A stretch of DNA of 64,000 nucleotides from Apostichopus japonicus (taxonomy: Eukaryota > Echinodermata > Holothuroidea > Aspidochirotida > Stichopodidae), in contig NC_092581.1 in assembly GCF_037975245.1 (NCBI RefSeq), forward strand, positions 20,048,303-20,112,302, in the 5' to 3' direction. Below are positions 1 through 14,400 of this stretch, piece after piece. Below the pieces are notes generated by a model, which did not search any database, had not been told where the DNA came from, and saw only the letters and a program-made list of their open reading frames with translations. Every line of letters begins with the position of its first letter. Positions within the stretch are counted from its first letter, which is position 1. Position numbers and translations under genes: made by a program.

Positions 1-3000
1 ATGTTTTTATCTTTTTCTTTTCATTTTCTATTCCCCCCTCCACCCCCCCCCCCCGCCCCATTCGTTGAGTTCACATCCTCTGCCCCATAATTGAAACAGA
101 CCAAGTGAATTATCAAAATTCATGAGAAACTGAATCAAAGTTTTTTTTTTCAGTCTTCACTGTAATTATATATTATTCTCCTACTCACTGCTTGGATGAG
201 AAAACAAACTCAGACCCTGGCCAAGAGCAAATTTGTTGGATATCTTGGGAAGCAGAAACTTAAGGAAAATAATGTGTTTTAGGGATGAAAATTAGCAGGA
301 TCAAGAGCTGGGTGAGGGAAAGGCAGAAACATTTGTAAAGAGGGGATGGCGCTGATATTTTTGGTTGCAAGGTTAAACAGAAAACAGTGCATTTCAGCAG
401 GAGGGATCGATTGGGAGATTGGGCATTTCAGCCAAGGGCTAAAATATTGTTCTCAACAATTTGAAACAAATATTATAAATATACTAGATTTGAAATCAAT
501 TTTTTTGAACATCTACACAAAACCACATGCATGTAACGTCTTCCTCACTGCTCCGAGTTCAATTGAATGAGTAAGTATATATAGCTCTCTGTATCCTATA
601 AATTATCAAAATCACTACTTTGGGGAAGGGGTGGAGTGGGGTGGAGGGAAAAATCCTAACTGTACAGTTAATAGCAATGTACTATAATGAGTGGCCAAGT
701 ATATATGGTGTTGATCTAGCTGATATATGGTGTTATGGGTATGTAAGTTAACATAGAGTGCGCAGAAAGAAACCATTATCATATTTAGTAGATGTATATA
801 AACCGCAGCCAAGAACCATGGACCATATATTATATGTGAGTTAAGAAGTGCTGTTAGCCTGTTAGTAATGACATGTTCATGTATGTAAGTAAGACATAAA
901 TATGCAATGGGAATGTTAATCATATTCATGTACATGTGCATATATAATCCACCTGCAATTTCATATTTGATAATGAAACATACTATATATATATCGTACA
1001 TATATATTATGATATTATGCATGCAATGCGTAGTACACATTATGGTGCCAAGAAGATTGTAAAACAAGGAAAGATAGACATCTTAACATGATATTAAAAC
1101 TATTAGCATCAGACATAAACTTCTTATGGTTCTATAGTGTAAATTTATTAAAAACCATAAAACCTAATGCAAATCCCAGTTAGACCACACGGTAACAAAT
1201 CTGAACCATGCAGACTCCATACATATCTGCTTTTCAACATCTAGAAACTGATGTGAGAGAGACTTTCTGGAACAGTTTAATTAAAATTAAAATTTTGCAT
1301 AATTTTGCATAATTCTGCATTTTGGTCTCTTCCTTTATTTTACAAACTGATTTATCGTCATATTTTCTTATCATAGATGAGAATTGTACGTTATCCCCTG
1401 TATTTAAATTCTGCTGATTAAATTCAATTAAACTCAACTGACAGTCAGCATAAATTATGTTATTCTCATGAATCAAAACTACATTACAGTACAGTTAAAT
1501 TTGCAATTCATAACAGCTAGTGCAGACTCATGTATTAGAAATCTGTCATGAATATTGTCACGCGATTATTAATTTGGTAGCGACAGTTGTTTGTCTCCTG
1601 TATGCGTGTCTTGTATGTAAGTTGCATTTTTACATCAATTGGGTTGATGAAGTCATGTGACATGTTTACATCATCAGTCTTAGAGAAATTTATCCACTAT
1701 TTCCATGCAAGAAATGACTATACAATTAAGTGCAAATTTTTGTTTGCATTGTTTTTAATTCAGATTTGCTCCCTCATTAATTATAATACATTTTACCCTA
1801 TACTGACGGGTCAATTACCAGAGTACAAAAAAAAAGAAAAAAAAGTGGTGGAATCTACGGACTTCAAATCTCTGCATTTCTGGAAAAGATTAATTATATT
1901 AATATAATCATCTAGGCCTATACAACAATAACTTACAGTTGATCACCACATGGATGGATGTTTTTGGAATTTATTCAACCAACAGCTGCGTAAACATGAC
2001 TGTTTCAATATATAACATGTACGCATGATATATCATTCTGCACACTATTGTACTGTACATTGTATATACAATTAGGCTTCCACTATAATTTACATATTCA
2101 CACAGAAAGCAGTCATGTCCAACACAAAATTGTTAACAGACGGAAAAAACATGCATGTAGTTGTTGTTTTGCCTTTTCTGTTTTTAGGAAATAACCTTTA
2201 AATCACTACAGCTGTTAAAGTAATTCAGGAAAGGTCAAATGTTAGACCATTATGTAGAGTAACGCCATGTACAGTTTTGTTCAGATCGAAGCACATTTCA
2301 AGCACAATTAGCAATATAACAAACGCATACATATACAGTATGTACAGGTTTCATGAACGGCCTGTACTTTGCCGGTATGACCATCAATACTGTGTACAAA
2401 ATTTTTTGATATTTATTCATCTACAAAATTCTTCTATCAACAATTTTCCATTTCTATACCGTACTGTATATGTACACTAAATATGTAAACTGCTTTCACA
2501 TTCTCTGCAAATTGTCTCCACTTATTATTGTACTTGGTAATTAACAAGGTATCTCTTCAAAGTGGTTTAATGTTCAAACTGTAAAAACATTGTATGGCTA
2601 TAATGGTTGTTTCAAGGACATATTGCATTTCTGAATCCATTAAATGTCTGAAAACTCAAGTACACGAGAAGCGGGCGTCGACCTACAGTACTGTGCAAGT
2701 GGGTCGAATAATGGCGCTTTGCTTTAGACGATACATGTGTGTGTGGGTGGGTGTGTGTGCGTGTGTGTATCAGTGTATAAACGAGATAAGACAAAATGTT
2801 ATTCAGATTTGGGTGGGTTTACGGAGATCACAGTGCATGTAATGGGAATCAGATAGAGCATTTATTATGTAAGTAAGTATTCAACTTTTAAAGCTGCCTG
2901 CTGCCTACAATAAAATTTAAGCCATGTAACAGCATTTTCATTGTCAAAATGAGCAATGCCAATCAAGTAATACTTTATGTTCAAAATTTGTCGGTTGTCA

Positions 3001-5234
3001 TCTATGAAATTTCTGAGTTTGACTTAACTTCTTTGACACTTTGAGCAAGTTTAGTCAGCCTAACATCTGCTCTATTCACAAGATTAAGGCATGGACGCCA
3101 GTCAGCTATATGTACCATAACTCATGGAAGGTACAAAGACTTAACGCTCAAGTCTCAATTTTCTATCTAGATTCATGAAGACTCCTTCCCATTTCAACAC
3201 TTAAATGAAGATCACCTAACCAGACTATCACTCTACATCCCACATTGATCAAGAAACCAGTCACTGAGCTACAAGACTGAATACATATCCTGCACAGAGG
3301 ATAACCAAAATTGTTTGTGATCATCTTACTAAAACAGAAAACTTGAGCAGAATGAGACCTACTTCTGTTCATTTGCAATCTCTCTCCCCCCCCCCCCCCG
3401 CCTTTTTTCCCATCCCCCTTCATTTTGAACAATTTCTCCTTGTTAATTCCAGAAGAATAACTCTTTTGAGTAGCTGAAATGTTCGTAAGCCTCAAAAAGA
3501 GAAGGCGGTCATATTAAAACCAGTATCGGCGGTTATGAATTTTGATGGACCGATCAGAAATGCAAATTCTGATAAATTATTCACGTCGAGCTTCGTGACA
3601 CGACTGATTTATTTTTCATCAATAACCAACTACCATGGGAAAAGTTTATACGTCAATTTCCTTTCAACGACGCGAGATCAATTTTTTGTCATGGAGACTT
3701 CTCAAGTCTTGGGAAAGACATTTTTTTTACACGGTCGTTGGCTGTCGTATGGTTATAATCCTCCAAAGAAGCCATTCATTGGTCAACGTTCATGATGTAT
3801 GCATTTTGTGGGTGAAGTGTTAAGCTTTCGTTCTTGAATTTCCAGCAATTTTTCCAAAACAAATTATACCAATTATATTGATTCAAACGTGATTGCTCTT
3901 GTATATTTTTTTTTCATTTCAGTTATATTTATTTAAATAACATCTGGTTCAGTTCAGCTGCAGTTTCTCTTTCCTTCTGCTTCCCCCGTGATTGTGTCTA
4001 AAATAATAGATAAACTCGTCCCCTGAAAAACTTGCAACTATCGTCTACGCGAATAAAAATCATAACGTGTGAAATAATAAAACTGCTGAAAATTCCTTCA
4101 AACTTTAATAATTTAGAATTAGTTAATCCAACTTCACCAAAGTGTGTCAACAGTTTACGTCTACATTACAGTGACATGTAAATTATTTCTTGGAATATTT
4201 ATATGAGTGTGCAGTTACTCTTTACATACATATATTCGCTGAGTGATTAAAAAGACATCAAACGTGATATTATTTAATGTTTACAGATAGAGGAGGTATG
4301 ATGTCACATCACAGAGAATAATTTTATCTCTGAAACCACAGTAAAATATGGAGAAAACTTGCTAAATTCCTATATAAATATACACAAGTTTGCTCTGATG
4401 CAGAGTACTTCTTGTACCAGATAGTCCAGAGGAAGATTTTAGTTTTGATTAATGAAAGAACATAGTAAGCATCCTTGTGAAATATGCATCCGTTACCTAC
4501 TGTACAATCTCCGTTTTAAGATATTGATAAACTGAAAGTGTCACAGTTTAAACCAAAAGTGAACTTGAAGCAAACAGGTGTGATGTCATAGTTGTATCAT
4601 GTACACTGAGAGCAAAATGTATTGTTTTTCATTGTTTTGCCCTCTATTGTTTTAGAGACCTCAGTTTGCCATAAGGTTCCAACTTGCGAGGATGAGAATA
4701 TATCAATACACCTAAGACTGTAGTGTGTTTATAAGTGAATGCATGTACCAATTTTGAAGAAGAAAAAACATTTGGATGCACATTTTAGAGCAATACATAA
4801 AACAAATTTGTCAGTGTACATATCTATGACACCTCATGTCATTTGCTTCACGTTTATACTTTTGGTTTAAAGCATGTCAACTTCGAATGTAACGTCATCT
4901 CGAAATTGCTATATAGTCGGAAAAAAATGCATATTTTCACCACGATGCCCAGTACGTTTTTCTTTCATCAGCCAAAATTTGTTTTCCCCCTCTGGACATT
5001 CCTCTTAAAGTATAATTTGCACTTATCTAATGATACTTCATGAATCTCAAAATAACAAGTAAAACAATGTAAACACTAAATGACATTAACCCTGCTCATA
5101 TCTCTCATACATAGAAAAAACAAATCGTACATTTCATTTTAACCAGAAGGAGATTCTAACACAGCTGATCAATACAGACAGTTTTAGAGTAGGAAAAAAA
5201 AAACGTTTCTGTAGCCGAGGGAATGCAAACTCAC
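1..5234. other. Non-coding stretch, presumed NHS intron 2
   Basis: No coding exon is recognisable on either strand. It holds a C/T tract near the left edge (31-58), a GT microsatellite (about 2735-2769), a C14-type tract (3387-3400) and AT-rich unique DNA. Exons of a few dozen bases could be missed. Confidence 0.5.
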
Positions 5235-5497
5235 CTGAGGGAAGTATATTTCATAATCATATTGGGCCTTCCCTTGATTTTCCAACAGACTGGAAGCTTT
5301 GACGCTGTAAAGAGTGACCTCATCTTCGTGATACTCTTTCAGCTTATCTCGTATTGACTTGAGGTTGGTGCAGGCCCTATGGTAAACCGTGTAGACACAT
5401 TGGGGGCGAGACGCTGGGTTAAATAGTTCCCTCTGGCATTCTGATTGGGTCTTGAAATGATCGGAGAAGACTTTGAAAGAATCAAGGTTGGACACAG
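5235..5497 (-). CDS. NHS: NHS-like coding exon 2
   Basis: The exon is 263 bp. It is preceded by a long pyrimidine tract ending in TTTCAG (acceptor, 5503-5498) and followed by the donor GTGAG (5234-5230). The first two bases complete a proline codon, giving VPVSNLD, a string conserved across NHS proteins. It then encodes the RELFNPASRPQC motif, a charged helix (KSIRDKLKEYHEDE) and ends at YEIYFPQ in phase 0. Confidence 0.82.
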
Positions 5498-8400
5498 CTG
5501 AAACAATTGAAAAAGAAAAAAAGTGTTGTTAAGAATGTATTGGGTTTTTTTATACTCTCAAAAGTACATCTTTACACCAAACCATTTAGAGATCTCACGT
5601 TTGTTTTTGAAATTAAGATTGTAATTAAGAATGAATTAATATTCTTTTTAACTGAATATATATATGATAAGAAACTCTAATTGACTAGTAATGTAAGGGC
5701 ACCAATGGCACAAACAAAAGGGCATTTATTGGGTGGGGGGATTTTAATTGGGCCATCACCAATCAGTATAGAAATATTTTGTAAGGGACAGCAGATTTTT
5801 TCCAATAAGTGAAGGGCGCTGCATCAAAAGCTGTGGGTTGAAACTATGCTGCCTATACTGTATCTATATCTCTATGTATAGATACTGCAGAATTTAACAC
5901 ACACACACACCAGCGTTGTATGTATGGGACTTGTTTATCTCTGTTACACATGTGAAGGTGATAGGATTGGTAACTGAGCCACCACTAGGGGGGGGGGGAG
6001 GGCACAGACCTGTAATCAAATCACCTCCACCATTTGACTTCTTTGGAAATGAAGAGCTGACAAACAATACCTGAGCAGTTAACCTTGAAAGGAGTCCAAG
6101 TTTTTTTTTTCACTTTACAAGGTCTATTGTTATCCACTTGGGTTCCATGTGAGTATTCTTATCAGGGAACTTCTGATATGAAACTTGTCAATTACGTTCA
6201 GCTTGAAGCTATTAGAGATGATGAAATTACCAAACCAGCACTCACTCTCACCAGGGAGCTGCTACTCTTACGTTAGAGTAGCAGCTCCCTGCTCTCACAG
6301 TAACTCACACCATGCAGTTAGAAGTTCTAACTCCATGCTCACACTATTATTGACTCACTGCTTTGCATGTAGTGCATGTTATTGTCACAGTAACTAAGGC
6401 ATTTAAATTTACTATGTGTCCGGAAGGCAGATATATAATTCCCCGCACAAGAAGAAATGCACATTTTTATTTTCTGGCATTTCCTTTATGAATATTTTGC
6501 AACAAAAACAAATCAAAACAAAAAAATGTAGGTAATTTGGTGGCATAAAACTCAACTACATGAGAATACTGTACACTTGCAGGCCAGCATTGTATACTGT
6601 ACAGATATCATGAATATTAAAACTAAGTTTCTGGAGCAATTTTCCTAGCTTTCCATCACCCTTAGATATAACAAGAGGGAGTAATTTGTTAGACCCCAGC
6701 TATTGCAAGGTGATGCATATATTCACATCAGTCATGTGATCATAGTGGACATGTTTGAAAGCATACATGAGCATTCATCTACTGTAGAAGGTTTACTATG
6801 AAGCCTACACACTAAATAATGAGGACCTAATGTTAGGCTACACCTAGATAATAGGCCTAACACATTGCAACTCCTGCAGATGTATGGTAAACACCTATCG
6901 TTAAATTGCAACTCTAGTAGAAAACTTCCAAATAACGTGAGAGTACACATCCAAAACTGATCACTCTGGACTAAATTGTTTGTTTCTCTGAAAAAGAGAC
7001 TTATTATGAAGTATAGTCATGACGATAAGAAACTTTGCTCAAATAAGGAATTTCCTCACCTTCTTCCAGACTTAAATTTAAAGTTTAAAGACTTAATTTT
7101 GAGACTCAGAAAAGTAGGTATTTTATTTTCAATACTTTCCCCCTATTTATCCCCTATTTTTCAAAACCACTTGTGATGCAGGCATTCATGTCTCTCTCAA
7201 AAAAGTCACCAGGTCAGTCTAGACATAGTCGAGAAAATGCAGTAGTAAGGATGAGACAGGTAGGTGAGGAGGCGAACTAGATTGTCTTGTACACCGATAC
7301 CACCTCTACAGCCATCCCTAGTTGCTCAGATCCACCAGCACACGATTTAAAAAAGTCCTAACTGCTTGATGAATGGGTTACAAGCGAGGAGCGAAGTAAA
7401 TGAAGTACGTTATTAAATATAACCCCCGAGTGCATTGCCTCTTAGTGATTAGATTGGTTCTTTACGGTGAGTGCCAAAATACTTAAACAATCTTCCTCCC
7501 AAAGTCAAGTGACCATTGGTCACCCAGGGGTTTGCTTCCCTGCAGCACTGCCAGCTAATTGCAATTGATTAAAATTGCCGCAAAATTCATTTCACCCACA
7601 GAAGGGCAGTTTGGCAAGTTTTTTATGTCCAAACAAACTCCTCATGGATGGCCATTTCTTTTTGGACAATTGAGACAGTGGCGCTACAACCAGCTGGCTA
7701 CAACACATTAGTACAACAGTACGTGGAGATCGAGAGAAAGGAACTTTGATTGCTAAGTAGCAGATCAAATAAAATAGGATGGCCATTTAAAACCCTTTCA
7801 AGATGTTGACTCATAGTCATTTATTTACTCTTGTCATTTGATGGCGTGGATAATTTCAGAAGAACGAAGAGCAAACTGTAGGATGACAAGACTTGACTTA
7901 AATACATATAAATGTATATCATATAGTAAACACTAGGCCTAGTGCCTGTATATATACAGGTCATGTGTAGTGATGAAGGACAAAGACGTGACTTAAATAC
8001 ATGTATGTATACATCAAGGAGCTAACACCTCAGGCCTAGTATCTGTATATACAGGTCAGGGGTAGTGATTAAGGGACAAAGACGTGACTTAAATACATGT
8101 ATAGTTAACACTAGGCCTAGTGCCTGTACATATACAGGTAATGTGTAGTGATTAATGAACAACAAATGCTCATCAGGTAAGACCATGATGTTTCTGATAG
8201 AAAGGCTCATATAAGCTAAATGATATGACCAAGTTTTATTTTATAAAGCATTTTGGGACTCCATAAATGCCATATCCTATCAAACCATATCCTATCAAAC
8301 CATAGCCTATCAAACCCTTCTTATAATTATTGCTCATTAAATACTTGCAAAGACAAGTAAGAGCTGTTTTTTGCATTAAAATCCTCAGTTTGTGACAGTT

Positions 8401-11400
8401 TTACCAATCTACTGATTGTTGCTCAAAATATGAGTACAACTGATGAAACTGAGATGATATCTTTTGAGACTTTTCTCACCAAATCAAAAAAATACTTCAA
8501 AATTAAATTATTAAAGATTCCATTTTGATTCTGAATATTTTGTTTGACAAGACAATTTCATATACATAATAGTCAAACAAAATGCCACCCCAGTTTATTC
8601 CCTACCAAATAAATAAAAATTGGGGGGGGGGGGGAAGTAATTGATACAAACATCTCCATAATCTGTACCAGTACTCTATTGTAAGTGCAAGGAAGAAAAA
8701 ATGGCCATCTCATTTTATCTAGGCCCAAAACATTCGCTATTGCATTTTACATGTAACACAAACCATCATGTATGTGATTATACCTGTCCAACAGTTCTTA
8801 AACTGTGCACACACTAAATCATGTCCCTACAATAACAGCTTACTTTCATTATGAAAAGATAACCCTTCACCTATGAAATGACTGTGACTTAATTGCATCC
8901 ACCTCTCTACATAACATTTCCCCCGTTGCATCCAAAAATAACTTATATTGAGCATCACTGTTTCATTTTCAAAAGATCGACCAAAGTCTATTTGTCTATG
9001 AAAAACCTGTCGGGCTCAACGTTCATTTAACAAACACTCTGTCATCTTTAGGACCACATATAATGTTGAATCACAGGTAACGTTATAACTCTCCCAGCCA
9101 GCATGCCCTAGCTTACTATACATAGTACTACCAAATAGTTAATTATTTTGCTCATACTGTCTCCAGAGACTGAGTGTGTGTTAAACTTCTACGATGATTC
9201 AGTGTGAATTATCGAGCAAGCTATGTTTATAACGCCGGCCAGCCTTCATCTTGAATCACGCTGCCAGGAGTCATCAGCCTATATGCATTACCAGCAACCT
9301 TAGCATGAAATTAGACCTGAGCAAATGGCTCGTCACTTAAACAAGGATCTACCAGGCTACCTGTGCATGGTGTAAAGGTCTATGTCTGTGTTTGTGTGTG
9401 CCTTAAAGAACTTTCTGTGTTTTCCAATACCAATGACAGCTGGTAAAAGCATCATATCCCCACTGCGTGTGAATTGGGCCTGTCCACTCCGGGAGTTAGC
9501 CTGGAGTTGTACAGCCGGTATCTGTCAAGTAATACTGTCAGGAATAGTCACAAAGTATTTTGCAGTGATTTGATCAGCATGAAACTGAACGATGAAAACA
9601 GCTCAGGTATAGAATACAGCCCAATGCTGTAGATTCAATTCACATCGTGCATTGTGGCTGTAGTGAAGAAGCTGCCTCCAAACTTCCAAAAGTTTACCAT
9701 TTACAAGAGCTGTGAGGTAATATTGTACCACTAGATATATCGGAAAACCACATCGAGGGTTAGAGATCTAAGCGAGGGAGACTGAAGGAATCTGCATCAA
9801 GGGTTCAAGAAATAACAGAGGAAGATGAAGAGCTATAGAACAGAAGTGATCATGCATGCAGCTTCGTTTCAAGAAAAAGTCCACATTTAAAAATTTGAAA
9901 TGTCAAAGGTCCCCATGCACAGTTAGCCTACCATGTAAATGTTGAGCCCGTAGCAATAGTTGTTGAAAAACAGTTGGACAAATGTGTGTATTTTTTTTTA
10001 CTCCATCCTTCAAGCTTCATAAATCATAATATTACTTAGTGTCCTATTCAACAGCTGAGAGATAGGATCTGCATAGCTAGGTTACGTATGACATTGAAGT
10101 AAAACCTTGTATGATCATTCATAGATTTTACAATTCTTGAAGTTGATAATTGGCAGAGACAGACCTGTAAATATCCACACTTCATTTGTCAACCACTGAT
10201 CAGTTCACAGGCCAAGTACTGCAGACAAATTGTGACTTGTCAGACTTTCTTCACTCTTTTAACAGCTCTCTTAAATGAAAAGGTGTGTATTTCACAGTCT
10301 CACCCATCAAAACAAAACTCACTCACAACATAATTTGGTCTTTGAAGAGATGTTCTGTTATGACAACCAGGGTAGAAATATGACTATTGGGTGCAGTGAC
10401 AGTAAATATAGATTCTTATAGGTATAGTTGGAATAAGTTCACGAGGCTCAACTCAATACACAATAACACATCATCAAAATTGTCATCGCTAAGAGAAATT
10501 CAACCAGGAGATGAAAAAGTTACACTGCTAAATATCTGAATTTAACAAGATCGACTTATGTTTCTTTGCTGTAATTTTAATACCCACTTGTTAACTACAG
10601 GTTGTGTCATATGAACAGCCATGTTCCTAACATGGAGTTCATAGAGGTCATTGTGAAGTCATTAGCAGTATACCCTTTGTCTGGGGACCTGTACACATTG
10701 CTTCACTGTCCCTAGGTGTTCATGGGATGCAAACAGGTTAAGAATGGAGGACCTACAGTAAACTACCAACAGCCTGATGAACCTCAAAGGCCTATCAACT
10801 TTTGTAGTATGATAGATTCAGAGTGCATGCATTGATTGGAGACAGGTAAGGGAACAAGGAGTAAACTCAATATGCATCTATGGTTTTGGTATCAAGCAAT
10901 ATATCTGCACTTTACCTAATTCAACTGCACAGTGTTGAGAACTATACACAAAATGGACCCTCTTAAATCTAGTAACCAGCAGGAAACCAGGGCTTTGAGA
11001 ATTTGATTTAACAATTTCTAACAGACCTGTATTTTTTTTCGAAATAAAATAAAACTGTAAGCAAGGTACTGTTAGCAGGTATTTTTTTGGTCGTATTTTA
11101 TAATTACCACCCAGGATTCCTAGCTGCCAAGCCTGAAGATGAATGTGTGATGAATGCAACTAATCTACAGTGTCTCTCTAGGAGCTTCTTTCTCTCTCAT
11201 GTTCATTTACATAGTTCATTCCAATTTTTTTTTTAAATTATAAATGCAATTTCTCCAATCATTCTCACTGCATTCAAAGTACATACAGTATACGGAATCA
11301 CTGATTCAGCAGAATTTACATCACATGGTATCGAAAATCATCACTTTTGACCATCTTAATTCAACAAATTCGTGTCGATCTAGCTAATCCGGTTTGGAAC

Positions 11401-14400
11401 CAGACATTCGTTCATTCATGTCTTTTCAGAATATGGAGTCTCACTTTTCAATTAATGACAAGTTAGATGACTCACACCAGATCATCACATCTCTAATTAT
11501 TTTTATTGCTGTTAATAAGGTCTGCTCTTACCAGCCTTACATATGTTCTTTGGTTACACTGCCTGAATCTATGGAAAGGCCGAAGGCTGTTTGAGAGTGT
11601 CTATATAAAGGTTGATATTTTACAGTGACTAATATGTGACCATGAGTACTAGATCGTACAGTACATGATGTATGGCATTCAGGCGATACGACTGCAACGT
11701 AACAAGCGAACAGTCTGACGATCACGTAGCTGTGCAGTTCACACAGAGGAGACATGTACTTTTGAATACACGGTAGTAAGTAAATGTAAATTATGTAAAG
11801 ACAATGGAACGAGCCAAATTTGCTACAAAAAATGCACACAGTTTGGGAACAAACTCTTGGGAGTTAACTAATAATGGCCTAATGTAATAAATATTGAAGA
11901 GCGCAACACTCCACATCATAGTTTGCACATATTTAAGGAGTTCCCAGATTTATCAAAACTTCAATTACAGTGTATATCTTGGAAACGAAAAGAGCTTTTC
12001 GAAAAAGTTCAACAGAATTTGATCGAGATTATCACACATAACAAATTGGCTAGGTGTCCATAGACCTTTTACGGAAATTGCCAAAACTTAGCATTGAAAG
12101 AATAAAACATCAATTTCAAGTTTGGAGTCAATTAGTTTTCTACTTTAATCCACCCTCATACCTTAGTAATAATTTCTGAGGTTCAGAAAAACTTTTGATT
12201 TTGAAACTTGTTGCGGCCTGTTTATCCAGGGTTAGAATAACCTTGCTGAGTTTCCCGCAACTTTTATGTAAACTTGGAGAATCATGCAAGTGAAACTTCT
12301 GAAAGCAGAGGAGAGGACAACCAAGCAATTTGATTCATGAGGGTATCTTATGAGTAAAGAAAAATCAAACACAGGGTTGATGCTTTCTATTTTCCTTTTT
12401 TTTTTAAACTACTAATCAGATTTTTGTTACTTTTCTATTTCTTTATTTCAATTGTTCCTTTATATTTTGTTTTACTCTCTGCTCAGCGAATTCCCGAAAG
12501 TACCTTGGATTTCCCACAAACCTGGTTCAGATATTTTCCAACCTGCTTTAAGCTTGAAAAATTTAGAGGACAACACCGATGACCTTTAAGTTAATAATAC
12601 ACATCAAAAAATCTCAAATAACGTCAGTAAGTGAAGCGCAAAACAGGACAAATAAATTAAAAGAAAGAAAAAAAGTATTTCCCCAAGGCTGGACATCAAA
12701 CTAATAAATATCGGCCCACAAGAATAAGTCATTTTAATTTTCTGGCGGGTATTCGTCCCCTTTCGAGTGCTATGTAAGACTCAATCCTCGAGAAAGCCTC
12801 TTCTTTCACAGATGGCTGTCTGCCTTTGTGACCGTGAAGATCCCAGATTCTCCTCACAATGTGTAACTTGTCCCCCCTGGCTCTCAGATCTCAAATTGTC
12901 CATCGATTGGAAAACCAAACAGACGGAAAAGGAAACTTTACCAAATCACTCCAATAACTTTGCTGTCTCTTGTAATTGTGAGGACTACCCCCGTTGGGGT
13001 TCTTTGTCCAAATGAAAACAGGATGGAATCTTGACTGACATTTCCTCTTTGGACGCTTGAAAAGGGACCAAATAGGACTTTTGGGTCCCCTAGGGACACA
13101 GATGGGTCTCCCACATTTGTAAGCATGTGTAGTAGTAGCTGTTGGTGCCATGTAACAACTTCAGTGTGTGTTTAGAAAGGCCAGTCGATGAAGGACATCC
13201 TTTCAATCTGTTTCTTTAGAACTATAGCAAATTATTCAAGCAAAGTGTTGCAAACTATTAATGCCAAACTAAAGACTAAACCAACCAATGGCCTCCCACC
13301 CAGCTCCCTCTGCCTAAAGCAACAAAGTTAGTTAACGTGAGGCATTTTAAGGTTCACAGCCATAAGTGACACATAATAATAAATAGTGCAATAATTGTTA
13401 AGAAAATACTGTAGGTCTGTAGAATGTCAGTATAAGGTGCCCAGCCTTACTCATCAACTGTGACTATACAATTCCAAGAGATATTCTTCCCAGGCTTTAA
13501 TTTCCATGTGACCTGGGTTTCTATGCACTCTATTTCTGCATGTTACGTAAAATCTCTTTATTCAATATCTAAGAACAAAGCTGTTAATGATATGTCGATA
13601 AATGTCAAATCATGGTGACATGGTTTTATACTTCCTCCTTACTCTGGCCAATGACATTATGCAATTACTATGTAGCCAATCACTTATATGTATTGAGTGG
13701 CTAGTTGTGAGCCCATTCTTGCCTACAATCAATATTCCCTCCCCCTACCTCCCGCCACCCCCCTCCCCCCTCCATTTGGTTAAAACCATAAGAATGAAAA
13801 CAAAGATAATTAAGCTGAGCAACTAACGACACATGAACATGACAAAATAAATTTTGGTACCATCCAGGCCTGCTTCTGTTTGTTAAACACGACGCTACAC
13901 ACCTCTGAATAATCAAACATGCTATATTTTGTATGACGATGCTGTTTTCTATTCGTGCAGCCATGATAGCTAGCTATACATAATGCATGTACAGTACTAT
14001 TACAAACCCAGATCTATGTCAATGGACACTGTCTACAACAGTACTGCAAGTTCAGCTTGACAATCTGTCCATTCGCACTGGCTGAGTCCTGTAGAGTTAT
14101 CATTTGCAGTTACATGATGTGTGTGTGAGTAGTATAATCAGGTTACAAAACCAAAGGGCTGGTGGTACACATCTCTAGTACCACACAAGTAGGTTAATTA
14201 TGAAAGCTAGTAGCTATGGAGAAGAATGAAAGCAAACCCTTCGACTGATTGGTGACCATGTACTCAGCATTAATACGATGATTACGCCAGGATACTTTAT
14301 CTCCTGGTCCAGTTTCGGTCTGATTAAGCGAGGGAATTGTTGACCGTTCTAACATGTCATGGAAAGTTCACGGTGCAGAGATGCTCATTTGAGAGATATA

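Noticed and set aside
615-1067. 150-codon minus-strand open frame
   Set aside because: Rich in Tyr, Ile, His and Met from ATAT/CATG simple sequence, with no family resemblance or splice context; a by-product of AT-rich DNA.
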